From an uncultured Polyangiaceae bacterium (GTDB lineage Bacteria > Myxococcota_A > Polyangia > Polyangiales > Polyangiaceae): DNA of 6,419 bases. The notes under the pieces are model-generated. The model saw nothing but the letters and a program-made list of their open reading frames with translations. It did not search any database and was not told where the DNA came from. Location: NCBI GenBank assembly GCA_938004815.1, contig CALKVR010000208.1:1-6419 (forward strand), in the 5' to 3' direction. The position numbers and the translations under genes are program-made. Shown one piece after another: positions 1-5,656 of the stretch. The first letter of the stretch is position 1. Each line of letters begins with the position of its first letter.

Positions 1-615
1 GTGTACCGGCTCCGCCGCCACCCTCAAGACACGACCGAGAACAGCGTCGACATCGGCCACCTCACCGTCGTGCACGGCTACCAGCGCCCGAAGATGCTCG
101 GCGAGCTGGTGGTCGACGGCCCTTCGCTCCACGCGAAGTACGAGTTCTTTCGCCCGGTAGGGCTCCTGGGCAAGGGCTTCGGCGGCGTGCTCGCTGACTT
201 CGACGCCCACGTGCACGGGCTCGGCTACTCGTTCGTCGAGGCTCGAATCCGCGCCCTCGGGCTCACCGTACGCAACTTCGTCTTTGCGACGCCCATCGGT
301 GAGATGGATCTCGAGCTCACCATCGCCGCCACCCTCCGCCGCCTCGAGCGCAGCGATCTCCGAGGCGCGCTCGCGCCCGTCCGCTGGTCGAAGACGCTGG
401 CCCGCGCGGTCGAGCGCTTGGTCGACGCGCGCAGCTTCGACGTCTTCGCCAGCGACGTGGAGCAAGACTTCGAGATCTGGAAGCACAAAGAGTTCGTGCC
501 CCGCCCGGCCCTCGCCATGGGAGACGGGCCCGTGATGCGGTACCGCCGCTGGGCCGAGCAGTTCTATGACATGGACCCAGGCTCGGGCGCGCCGCGCGCG
601 GTCGCCGAGAGCTGA
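1..615 (+). CDS. Rieske non-heme iron oxygenase, KshA / cholesterol 7-desaturase-like, C-terminal part (5' end outside window)
   Basis: This is the catalytic part of a Rieske oxygenase alpha subunit, an enzyme class that uses O2 and electrons from a reductase to hydroxylate or desaturate a substrate. Seen: the mononuclear iron motif ENSVDIGHLTVVHG at residues 13-26 of the visible 204, giving D17, H20 and H25 in the D-x2-H-x4-H pattern. The third ligand is probably D156 in EQDFEIWKHK. The tail, GDGPVMRYRRWAEQFY (174-189), closely resembles the C-terminus of 3-ketosteroid 9-alpha-hydroxylase KshA and of DAF-36/Neverland cholesterol desaturases. The Rieske [2Fe-2S] domain (CxH...CxxH) is absent because it must lie upstream; the GTG at base 1 is a window edge and not a credible start, since such proteins are usually well over 300 residues. 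The next gene follows after 22 bases, so co-transcription is likely. A steroid or sterol-like substrate is inference from family resemblance; other hydrophobic substrates are possible. Confidence 0.85.
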   Translation: MYRLRRHPQDTTENSVDIGHLTVVHGYQRPKMLGELVVDGPSLHAKYEFFRPVGLLGKGFGGVLADFDAHVHGLGYSFVEARIRALGLTVRNFVFATPIGEMDLELTIAATLRRLERSDLRGALAPVRWSKTLARAVERLVDARSFDVFASDVEQDFEIWKHKEFVPRPALAMGDGPVMRYRRWAEQFYDMDPGSGAPRAVAES

Positions 616-625
616 CGTGTACCGC

Positions 626-630
626 AAGGA
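626..630 (+). promoter_or_regulatory. Ribosome binding site deciding the start at 638
   Basis: AAGGA lies seven bases before the ATG at 638. It supports that start over two upstream in-frame candidates: the ATG at 566, which would lie inside the oxygenase gene, and the GTG at 617. Confidence 0.6.
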
Positions 631-637
631 TCGCTGG

Positions 638-1546
638 ATGGGAGACGAGACACTGGCGTGCGACGAGTGCGGGGCATCGCTCCGCTTCGAGGGCACGCGA
701 ACGACGAAGTGCCCGTACTGCGCCAGCCCCTCGGTCCTGGCGCGGCCCGCCCGCCACGATCTGCCGAACCCCGACTTCGTGGTCGCGTTCGTCCTCGGGC
801 AGCGGACGGCCAACGAGATCGCCAAGGGCTGGACGCGCTCGCGCGGGCCGTTCACCCACGGCGGCATCAAGAACGCGTCGTTCGACGACGTGCGAGGCGT
901 TTACGTGCCGGCGTACCTGTACGGCGCGCTCGCGCGCAGCGCCTACTCCGCCGAGATCGGTGAGAACTACACCGAGACCGAGACGTACACGACGACCGAA
1001 AATGGCAAGACCGTCACGAAAACGCGCACGGTGACCAAGACCGAGTGGCGATCGCTCTCGGGCAACTGGGCGGGCTACGTGCGCGACGTCGTCGTCAGCG
1101 CCTCGAAGGGCCTGCCCAACGCCCTCCTCGGCGCGGTCGAGCCCTTCGATCTGCGCGCGCTGCGCCGCTACGACGTCGGCCAGGTGCAGGGTTGGCTCGC
1201 CGAGGAGCCTTCGCTGGGCGGCGACGCGTGCATGGCGCACGCCCGGCAAGAGGCACAAGAGGACGTGGCGGCGGCGCTCGCGCGGCTCATGCCGGGCGAC
1301 TCGCACCGTGGGCTGAGCTTCTCGACCACGTTCGAGCGCGAGATCGCCAGCCTGGTGCTCGTCCCGGTGTGGGTGTTCGCGGTGCGCTACGCGCCCGACA
1401 AACCGCTCGTGCGGCTGGTCGTCAACGGCCAGACCGGCCGCGCCTACGGCAAGGCGCCGCTCTCGTGGGCGCGCGTCGCGATCGCGGTCGCCCTGGCGCT
1501 GGCCGTCATCGCCGTCGTCGTCCTCGTGTTCGGAGGCGAACGGTGA
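638..1546 (+). CDS. Zinc-ribbon protein with C-terminal membrane anchor (tandem paralogue 1)
   Basis: A 302-residue protein of unknown function. A TFIIB-like zinc ribbon is at the N-terminus (C8, C11, C25, C28; CDECG...CPYC). A globular domain follows, then one strongly hydrophobic helix at about 279-298 ending in GGER, which predicts a tail-anchored protein with its soluble part in the cytoplasm. It contains a Thr/Lys-rich stretch (112-136) and the blocks DVVVSASKGLP (150-160), LVPVWVFAVRY (241-251) and VVNGQTGRAYGKAPLSW (261-277). These match my memory of a widespread uncharacterised bacterial zinc-ribbon family often mis-annotated as 'primosomal protein N' (replication factor Y) superfamily II helicase'; there is no helicase motif here. 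The start is set by an AAGGA seven bases upstream. The gene sits 22 bases after the oxygenase and overlaps its paralogue by four bases. Zinc binding and topology are inferred; the cellular role is unknown. Confidence 0.85.
   Translation: MGDETLACDECGASLRFEGTRTTKCPYCASPSVLARPARHDLPNPDFVVAFVLGQRTANEIAKGWTRSRGPFTHGGIKNASFDDVRGVYVPAYLYGALARSAYSAEIGENYTETETYTTTENGKTVTKTRTVTKTEWRSLSGNWAGYVRDVVVSASKGLPNALLGAVEPFDLRALRRYDVGQVQGWLAEEPSLGGDACMAHARQEAQEDVAAALARLMPGDSHRGLSFSTTFEREIASLVLVPVWVFAVRYAPDKPLVRLVVNGQTGRAYGKAPLSWARVAIAVALALAVIAVVVLVFGGER
971..1045 (+). repeat. Low-complexity Thr/Lys/Glu-rich segment within the first zinc-ribbon gene
   Basis: Residues 112-136 of the protein are dominated by Thr alternating with Glu, Lys and Tyr (TETETYTTTENGKTVTKT and onward), encoded by imperfect repeats of ACC GAG / ACG / AAG. 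A comparable Tyr/Thr-rich hairpin followed by a Trp and a SG turn occurs, from memory, in other members of the family. It is therefore more likely a beta-hairpin insert of the domain than a recent repeat expansion. The downstream paralogue lacks it. Confidence 0.55.
1532..1536 (+). promoter_or_regulatory. Ribosome binding site for the GTG start at 1543
   Basis: A full GGAGG six bases before GTG 1543, inside the last codons of the preceding gene. It fixes a GTG start that overlaps the upstream TGA (shared GTGA, 1543-1546), an arrangement typical of translational coupling. Confidence 0.75.
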
Positions 1547-2496
1547 GCGCGGCCGCGTGCTCGCGCTGCGCGACGCCCCTCGAGGCGGGCGACCTGCGGT
1601 GCGCGACCTGCGCTCAGCCAGCGCCGGTTCGCGACGACGTGCCGCCCGAGGCGACCGCGCGCATTCTGCGCTGCGAGTCGTGCGGCGCCGCCGTCGCGTT
1701 TTCGGCCGAGCACCAGGGTACGCGCTGCGTCTTCTGCGGGTCGGTGACGCGCCTCGAAGAGCCGCACGATCCGATCGAGGCGGCCGAGCTCTACCTGCCG
1801 TTCAAGACATCGCCCGAGGCCGCCCACGCGGCGGTGCGCGGGTGGCTCGGTACCCTCGGGTTCTTTCGCCCGTCGGATCTCGCGCGCGCCGCCACGATCG
1901 ACAACATCAAGCCCCTCTTCTTCGCGGCGTGGGTGTTCGACGCCGACGCGCTCGTCAGCTGGGCGGCCGACTCGGATCAGGGCTCACGCCGCAGCGACTG
2001 GGCCCCGCATGCGGGACAAACGCGCATGCGCTTCGATGCCATCTTGGTCAGCGCTTCCCGCGGCCTCCAAGCCGAAGAGGCATCGCGCCTCGCGCCCGGC
2101 TTCGACCTGCGCACCAGCGGCAAATCGCCCGAGGGCCCCGAGGGCGCCACAGTGGAGCGGTTCGACGTGCAGCGCTCGGCGGCGCGCACGATCATCGCAC
2201 GCGCCCTGGAGGCCACCGCGGTGCAGCGCGTCTCGCAGGGCGAGGTGCCGGGGCGGCGCGTACGCAACTGCCACGTGGGCGTCGTCCTTCACGGCCTCGT
2301 GTCGAAGCGCTACGCCCTGCCGGCGTACGTCCTCGCCTACCGGTACGACGGCAGAGTGTACCGAGCCATCGTCCACGGCCAGACGCCGCAGCTGACCTTC
2401 GGCGACGCGCCCCTCTCGTGGCGAAAGATCGCAGCCCTCGTCTTGGGCGTGCTCGCGCTGATCGCGGTCATCGTCGCCATCGCCTGGAGGCGTTAG
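1543..2496 (+). CDS. Double zinc-ribbon protein with C-terminal membrane anchor (tandem paralogue 2)
   Basis: A 317-residue protein of unknown function. Two four-cysteine ribbons lie at the N-terminus: C6/C9/C20/C23 (CSRC...CATC) and C44/C47/C62/C65 (CESC...CVFC). The second aligns with the single ribbon of the preceding gene. A soluble domain follows with IDNIKPLFFAAWVFDAD (119-135), ILVSASRGL (167-175) and YALPAYVLAYRYDGRVYRA (257-275), then HGQT...GDAPLSW (278-293) and a hydrophobic helix at about 295-314 ending in WRR. Collinear blocks with the upstream protein (VVSASKGL/LVSASRGL, VPVWVFAVRY/LPAYVLAYRY, NGQT/HGQT, KAPLSW/DAPLSW, final helix) show an ancient tandem duplication. This copy gained, or kept, an extra ribbon and lacks the Thr-rich insert. 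The GTG start overlaps the upstream stop and has a GGAGG, so the two are probably translationally coupled and may act as a pair at the membrane; that is inference. Confidence 0.87.
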   Translation: MSAAACSRCATPLEAGDLRCATCAQPAPVRDDVPPEATARILRCESCGAAVAFSAEHQGTRCVFCGSVTRLEEPHDPIEAAELYLPFKTSPEAAHAAVRGWLGTLGFFRPSDLARAATIDNIKPLFFAAWVFDADALVSWAADSDQGSRRSDWAPHAGQTRMRFDAILVSASRGLQAEEASRLAPGFDLRTSGKSPEGPEGATVERFDVQRSAARTIIARALEATAVQRVSQGEVPGRRVRNCHVGVVLHGLVSKRYALPAYVLAYRYDGRVYRAIVHGQTPQLTFGDAPLSWRKIAALVLGVLALIAVIVAIAWRR

Positions 2497-2513
2497 GCTG
2501 CGCCGCCGGCAGC
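2497..2513. terminator. Possible weak hairpin between convergent genes
   Basis: The 31 bases between the convergent stop codons (2497-2527) contain GCTGC (2497-2501) and GCAGC (2509-2513) around a seven-base GC-rich loop. The stem is only 5 bp and no T-tract follows on either strand. It may contribute to termination of both converging transcripts, but its structure alone does not establish an intrinsic terminator. Confidence 0.25.
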
Positions 2514-2527
2514 ATCAGCTACAGATT

Positions 2528-4147
2528 CTAAACCCTACCGGCACCGGTGAGCTCCTGCTCGAGCGCGGTCAAGAGCCCCGCGATCGTGCTCGACTCGGCG
2601 GTGACCGCGACGTCGAGGCCACGGCTCGCCGCGGTCTCGGTCGTGATCGGGCCGATGCTCGCGAGGGTGACGCCGGTGAGGAGGGCGCGCGCGCGATCGC
2701 CGAGCGCGTCACAGAGCGACGTGACGGTGCTGCTCGACGCGAGGAGCACGACGTCGATCTCTCTCTGCTCGAACATCGTCGCGAGCTCGTCCGCTCGAGA
2801 CGGGCCGAGCGCCCTGGTCTCGTACGCCGGCACGACGTCGACCGTCGCTCCCGCTGCGCGCAAGGTCTCGGGAAAGACCTCGCGCGCGACCCTCGCGCGC
2901 GGGACGAGCACGCGCGCGCCGGCGGCGCCACCGCGCCGCGCGAGATCGGCGATGCAAGCCTCGGCGAGCGCCTCGCCCTTGAATACCCCGGGGACGACGT
3001 CGGCCACGATGCCCTGCGCCGCGAGGGCGGCGGCCGTACCGTCGCCGATCGCGGCGACCCGCGCGCGCTGAAAGAGGCGTGCGTCGAGCGCGAGCGCCGC
3101 CGCCACGTCGAAGAACGCGCGAACGCCGTTCTCGCTGGTGAACGCGACCAGGTCGTAGCCGTGGGCCTCACGGACCGCGCGGGCCAGGCGCTCGGCGTCG
3201 GGGGCGGGAGCCATCTCGAGGAGCGGAACCTCGACGGGCTGGGCCCCTCGAGCGCGCAGCATCGCGCTCGTCGCGGCGGCCTGGTGCTCGGCGCGAGGGA
3301 CGAGGACGCGCTTGCCGAAGAGCGGCCGCGTGTCGAACCAACGGAGCGACGCGCGCAGCCGGACGACCTCGCCGACCACCACGAGGACCGGCGTGACCAA
3401 CGCCGCCGCCGCGACCCGCTCCGCGAGGTCGGCGAGCGTGCCCTCGACGACCCGCTGCGCAGGGAGCGTTCCGGACTGGATCGCCATCGCGGGAGTCGCC
3501 AGGTCGAGCGCGGCTTGATCCACGAGCGCGCGCGCGATCTCGGCGAGCCGCGCGAGGCCCATGAGGACGCAGATCGTGCCGCCGACGTCGCGGAGCCGCG
3601 TGAAGTCGAACGCGGCGCCGTGGCGGGTGGTGCCGCTCACGAACGTCACGCTCGACGCGAGGTCACGGTGGGTGAGCGAGACGCCCGCGTACGCGGCCGC
3701 GGCCAACGGCGACGTCACGCCAGGCACGATCTCGAACGCGATGCCGGCGCGAACGAGCGCCTCGCACTCCTCGGAGCCCCGCCCGAACAAGAACGGATCG
3801 CCCCCTTTGAGCCGAACGACGCTCCGACCTCTCTGGGCCTCCTCGACGATCATCCGATCGATGGCCTCCTGCTTCAGCTGCTTGGCGCCCGGGTCGTTGC
3901 CGCGCTTGCCAACGTGCCGCGCCTCCGCTCCCGGCGCGAGGAGGCGGAGGAGGATGGGGTGCACCAGCTCGTCGTGCAGGACGAGGTCCGCCGTGGAGAG
4001 CAGCTCCAGGCCGCGCAGGGTCAGGAGGCCCGGATCCCCGGGGCCCGCGCCGACCAAGTAGACGGTGCCCCGAGCCGCTGGCGCCGGGGCTCCGGGCCGG
4101 TCGCCACGGGGCGGCGCAGGCAGTCGAAAGGGAGGAAATGCGGCCAT
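2528..4147 (-). CDS. cobA-hemD: Fused uroporphyrinogen-III C-methyltransferase / uroporphyrinogen-III synthase (CobA-HemD)
   Basis: A 539-residue bifunctional tetrapyrrole enzyme. The HemD half cyclises hydroxymethylbilane to uroporphyrinogen III. The CobA (SUMT) half uses S-adenosylmethionine to methylate it at C2 and C7, giving precorrin-2 for siroheme or cobalamin. SUMT domain, about 28-266: GAGPGDPGLLTLRG (33-46), DLVLHDELV (54-62), VGKRG (79-83), VVRLKGGDPFLFGRGSEE (110-127), PGVTS (142-146) and SLTHRDLASSVTFVSGT (157-173). The linker RWFDTRPLFGKRVLVPRA (269-286) leads into HemD (about 279-532) with FTSENGVRAFF (336-346), AAIGDGTAAAL (365-375), PAYET (440-444), LLASSSTVTSL (468-478) and ASIGPITTETA (496-506). 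Such fusions are known in clostridia and several deltaproteobacterial-type lineages. The ATG at 4147 is the first start after an in-frame stop; it has no clear Shine-Dalgarno, and the first ~27 residues are a Pro/Ala-rich extension. No HemC or HemA is in view. Confidence 0.95.
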   Translation of the reverse strand: MAAFPPFRLPAPPRGDRPGAPAPAARGTVYLVGAGPGDPGLLTLRGLELLSTADLVLHDELVHPILLRLLAPGAEARHVGKRGNDPGAKQLKQEAIDRMIVEEAQRGRSVVRLKGGDPFLFGRGSEECEALVRAGIAFEIVPGVTSPLAAAAYAGVSLTHRDLASSVTFVSGTTRHGAAFDFTRLRDVGGTICVLMGLARLAEIARALVDQAALDLATPAMAIQSGTLPAQRVVEGTLADLAERVAAAALVTPVLVVVGEVVRLRASLRWFDTRPLFGKRVLVPRAEHQAAATSAMLRARGAQPVEVPLLEMAPAPDAERLARAVREAHGYDLVAFTSENGVRAFFDVAAALALDARLFQRARVAAIGDGTAAALAAQGIVADVVPGVFKGEALAEACIADLARRGGAAGARVLVPRARVAREVFPETLRAAGATVDVVPAYETRALGPSRADELATMFEQREIDVVLLASSSTVTSLCDALGDRARALLTGVTLASIGPITTETAASRGLDVAVTAESSTIAGLLTALEQELTGAGRV

Positions 4148-4350
4148 ATGCGAGCGAAACGTGGCTCGTTCGCAACTTTATCAGCAAGGCTCGCCGGAAG
4201 TGGTCGGGCCGTCTTGACAATCGGGCCCCACCTCGCCAAAAAGCGACACCCGCTGCCAAGCGGTGGGGGACGTTGGTGACGCTCTCACGGGCTCGCATCG
4301 AGCTCCCGTGGTTTCTCTATTTCTCTGAATTCCGCGACGTGGACGACTTG
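4148..4350. promoter_or_regulatory. Divergent intergenic region between cobA-hemD and the GYF/GAF-hemB unit
   Basis: These 203 bases separate two divergent start codons and so should hold promoters for both directions; that is positional inference. The part near 4160-4190 is visibly more AT-rich than the flanks. On the + strand a perfect TTGACA lies at 4214-4219, but about 17-18 bases on there is only a poor -10 (CCAAAA/CAAAAA near 4237-4243). TCGGGCC occurs twice, at 4204-4210 and 4221-4227, flanking that TTGACA, and GGGCC/GGCCC also form a loose inverted repeat there. On the - strand TAAAGT (complement of 4175-4180) is a possible -10 without a good -35. The + frame stays open through this region, so the downstream start could be as early as 4276. 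Confidence 0.4.
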
Positions 4351-5631
4351 ATGGCAGTTCGGATTCGCTCGGAGGCGCTCGACAGCAAGGGCGCAGACCG
4401 ATGGTACGTGACCGACGGCATGAACGCCGTCGGGCCCGTCCGGCTCGATTTGCTCGCTCGCGGCGTCGAGGCCGGCCGCGTCCCGCTCGACAGCTTCGTC
4501 CGCCACGAGGCGTGGAAGGTCTGGCGACCGCTCACCGATTTCACCGAGTTCGTCGAAGACGAGGCCGGCGCCCCCCGCATCGAGGCGCGACCGAGCGGCC
4601 CTCTCTCTTCGGCGTCCTTCCTCGACGACGAGGGCTCCCAGGACGAGGGTCGACCCACCGTCGAGGTGAGCGCCACCGGCGTCAAAGCGTTCGGCGTGAC
4701 CGGTGAGGTTCCCACGCTCGGCTCGGCCGGGGTTGCCACGGCCGACGCGGCCATCGCGGACCCCGAGACGAGCTCGGCCGACGTGCCGACCGAGCTCGGC
4801 CGCGATCTCCTCGGCGGTGATCGCCCGACGCTCGCTTCGTACCTCGACGACGAAGAGACGAAGGTGCCGGTCAAGTCGGCCTCCGCGCCGCCGCCTCCCC
4901 CCTCGGCGCCGCGCCCGCGCAGCGTTCCGCCGGTCCCGGTCCCGCCGCGCCCGGTCAGCGTGCCGCCTCCGCGCGTCGCGCCCGGCTCGATTCCCCCTCC
5001 GCGCCCACGCAGCGGCCCGCCTCAAGCCAGCCCGCCTCAAGCCAACCCAGCCCCGCGCAGCGCGCCGCCGCCACCGCTTGCGGTGCGTTCGTCGCAGCCG
5101 CCGCGCACCGACGACGTCCCCGCGTCGAACGAGGGCTGGGGCTTCGCTCGCCCCTTCGAGTCGGCGGATGTCCTCCCGGACGACGAGCTCACGGGCGCGG
5201 CCGATCTCTCCGACGGTCTGCTCCTCCTCTTGGGCGCGGCGGTGCGACGCTCGCGCGCCGACGTCGCGCTGCTGCACAAGCTCGCCGACGACGGCGCCAC
5301 CGTCGTCTGCGCCCACGGCCCCGCCATGGTCGACATGCTGGGCCAGCGCACCCGCCTCCTCGACGCAGCCGTCGTCGCGGCGGCCGGTGGGCACACCGTC
5401 GTGGCCGAGCCCGTCCCCGGCCACGGGGGCGAGGCGACGACGACGCGCCTGCGCAAGCTCGGCGTCGACCCCGAGGGCGCCGCCATGTTCCCGATCCGCC
5501 CCAAGAACCGCCTCCTCGGCTTCCTCGAGATCGGCAAGCAGTCGCGCTTCTCGCTGCGCGAGCTCGCACGCGTCGAGGACCTCGTCGCCGCGTTCTGTCG
5601 CAAGGCAGCCGAGAGCGGCTGGGGGCCCTAG
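4351..5631 (+). CDS. GYF_2-like / proline-rich / GAF-like domain protein, function unknown
   Basis: A 426-residue protein counted from ATG 4351. An N-terminal GYF_2-like (DUF4339-type) module is at about 17-61: RWYVTDG, GPVRLDLLARGVEAGRVPLD, SFVRHEAWKVWRPL. An acidic, disordered-looking region (about 62-179) follows with two similar motifs, ASFLDDE (88-94) and ASYLDDE (162-168). A proline/arginine/serine-rich tract occupies about 180-251. The C-terminal part (about 286-420) looks like a GAF domain: LLLLLGAAV, VALLHKLADDGATVVCAHG, MFPIRPKNRLLGFLEIGKQ, FSLRELARVEDLVAAF. There is no signal peptide, membrane helix, kinase or cyclase output domain. ATG 4351 lacks a good Shine-Dalgarno. GTG 4276, five bases after GGGGGA, would add 25 residues and is a real alternative, as is GTG 4339. 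The gene is 25 bases before hemB, so probably co-transcribed. Ligand sensing by the GAF and self- or partner-binding through GYF and proline tract are inference; the resemblance to both families is by eye. Confidence 0.8.
   Translation: MAVRIRSEALDSKGADRWYVTDGMNAVGPVRLDLLARGVEAGRVPLDSFVRHEAWKVWRPLTDFTEFVEDEAGAPRIEARPSGPLSSASFLDDEGSQDEGRPTVEVSATGVKAFGVTGEVPTLGSAGVATADAAIADPETSSADVPTELGRDLLGGDRPTLASYLDDEETKVPVKSASAPPPPPSAPRPRSVPPVPVPPRPVSVPPPRVAPGSIPPPRPRSGPPQASPPQANPAPRSAPPPPLAVRSSQPPRTDDVPASNEGWGFARPFESADVLPDDELTGAADLSDGLLLLLGAAVRRSRADVALLHKLADDGATVVCAHGPAMVDMLGQRTRLLDAAVVAAAGGHTVVAEPVPGHGGEATTTRLRKLGVDPEGAAMFPIRPKNRLLGFLEIGKQSRFSLRELARVEDLVAAFCRKAAESGWGP
4888..5103 (+). repeat. Proline-rich low-complexity tract in the GYF/GAF protein gene
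   Basis: Residues 180-251 are mostly Pro with Ser, Arg, Val and Ala, in degenerate units of the form RPRSVPP, RPVSVPP, APGSIPP, RPRSGPP. The DNA is correspondingly rich in CCG/CCC/CGC. It is probably a flexible or polyproline-helix linker between the GYF_2-like and GAF-like domains. Confidence 0.65.
5017..5046 (+). repeat. 15-bp tandem duplication (two copies)
   Basis: CCGCCTCAAGCCAGC at 5017-5031 is followed directly by CCGCCTCAAGCCAAC at 5032-5046, with one mismatch. In frame this encodes PPQAS then PPQAN. The near-identity including codons suggests a recent slippage duplication within the proline-rich linker. Confidence 0.75.
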
Positions 5632-5656
5632 CAGTCTGTCTGCTACGCTGGCAGCG
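5632..5656 (+). promoter_or_regulatory. Short spacer before hemB; no Shine-Dalgarno, possible extended -10
   Basis: The 25 bases between the upstream stop and the hemB ATG lack a purine-rich ribosome binding site. TGCTACGCT (5641-5649) resembles an extended -10 (TGnTAnnnT) placed so that a transcript would begin almost at the ATG, as in leaderless genes. CGCT (5646-5649) and AGCG (5653-5656) also form a tiny inverted repeat just before the ATG. Either hemB is read through from the upstream gene or it also has a near-leaderless start; the sequence alone does not decide. Confidence 0.3.

Noticed and set aside
238..252. tRNA T-loop-like string (GGCTCGAATCC)
   Set aside because: It lies inside the oxygenase coding sequence and no acceptor stem, anticodon arm or CCA-proximal pairing is visible around it.
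566..637. Upstream in-frame starts (ATG 566, GTG 617) for the first zinc-ribbon gene
   Set aside because: The added Arg-rich residues come from reading the end of the oxygenase gene out of frame, and ATG 638 has a well-spaced AAGGA.
317..1306. Open frame on the - strand (329 codons) opposite the oxygenase and first zinc-ribbon gene
   Set aside because: Arg-rich, low-complexity shadow translation opposite genes with clear motifs.
1045..1542. Upstream extension of the second zinc-ribbon gene into the first
   Set aside because: The extension is an Arg-rich out-of-frame reading of the first zinc-ribbon gene; GGAGG plus GTG 1543 gives a clean start right before the first ribbon.
3161..4279. Open frame on the + strand (372 codons) opposite cobA-hemD
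   Set aside because: Composition typical of an antisense shadow; cobA-hemD on the other strand has every expected motif.
5299..5320. CAHG in the GAF-like domain as a bilin-attachment Cys-His like that of phytochromes
   Set aside because: It falls in an early beta-strand position where ordinary GAF domains have small residues plus HG, and the surrounding phytochrome signature is missing.
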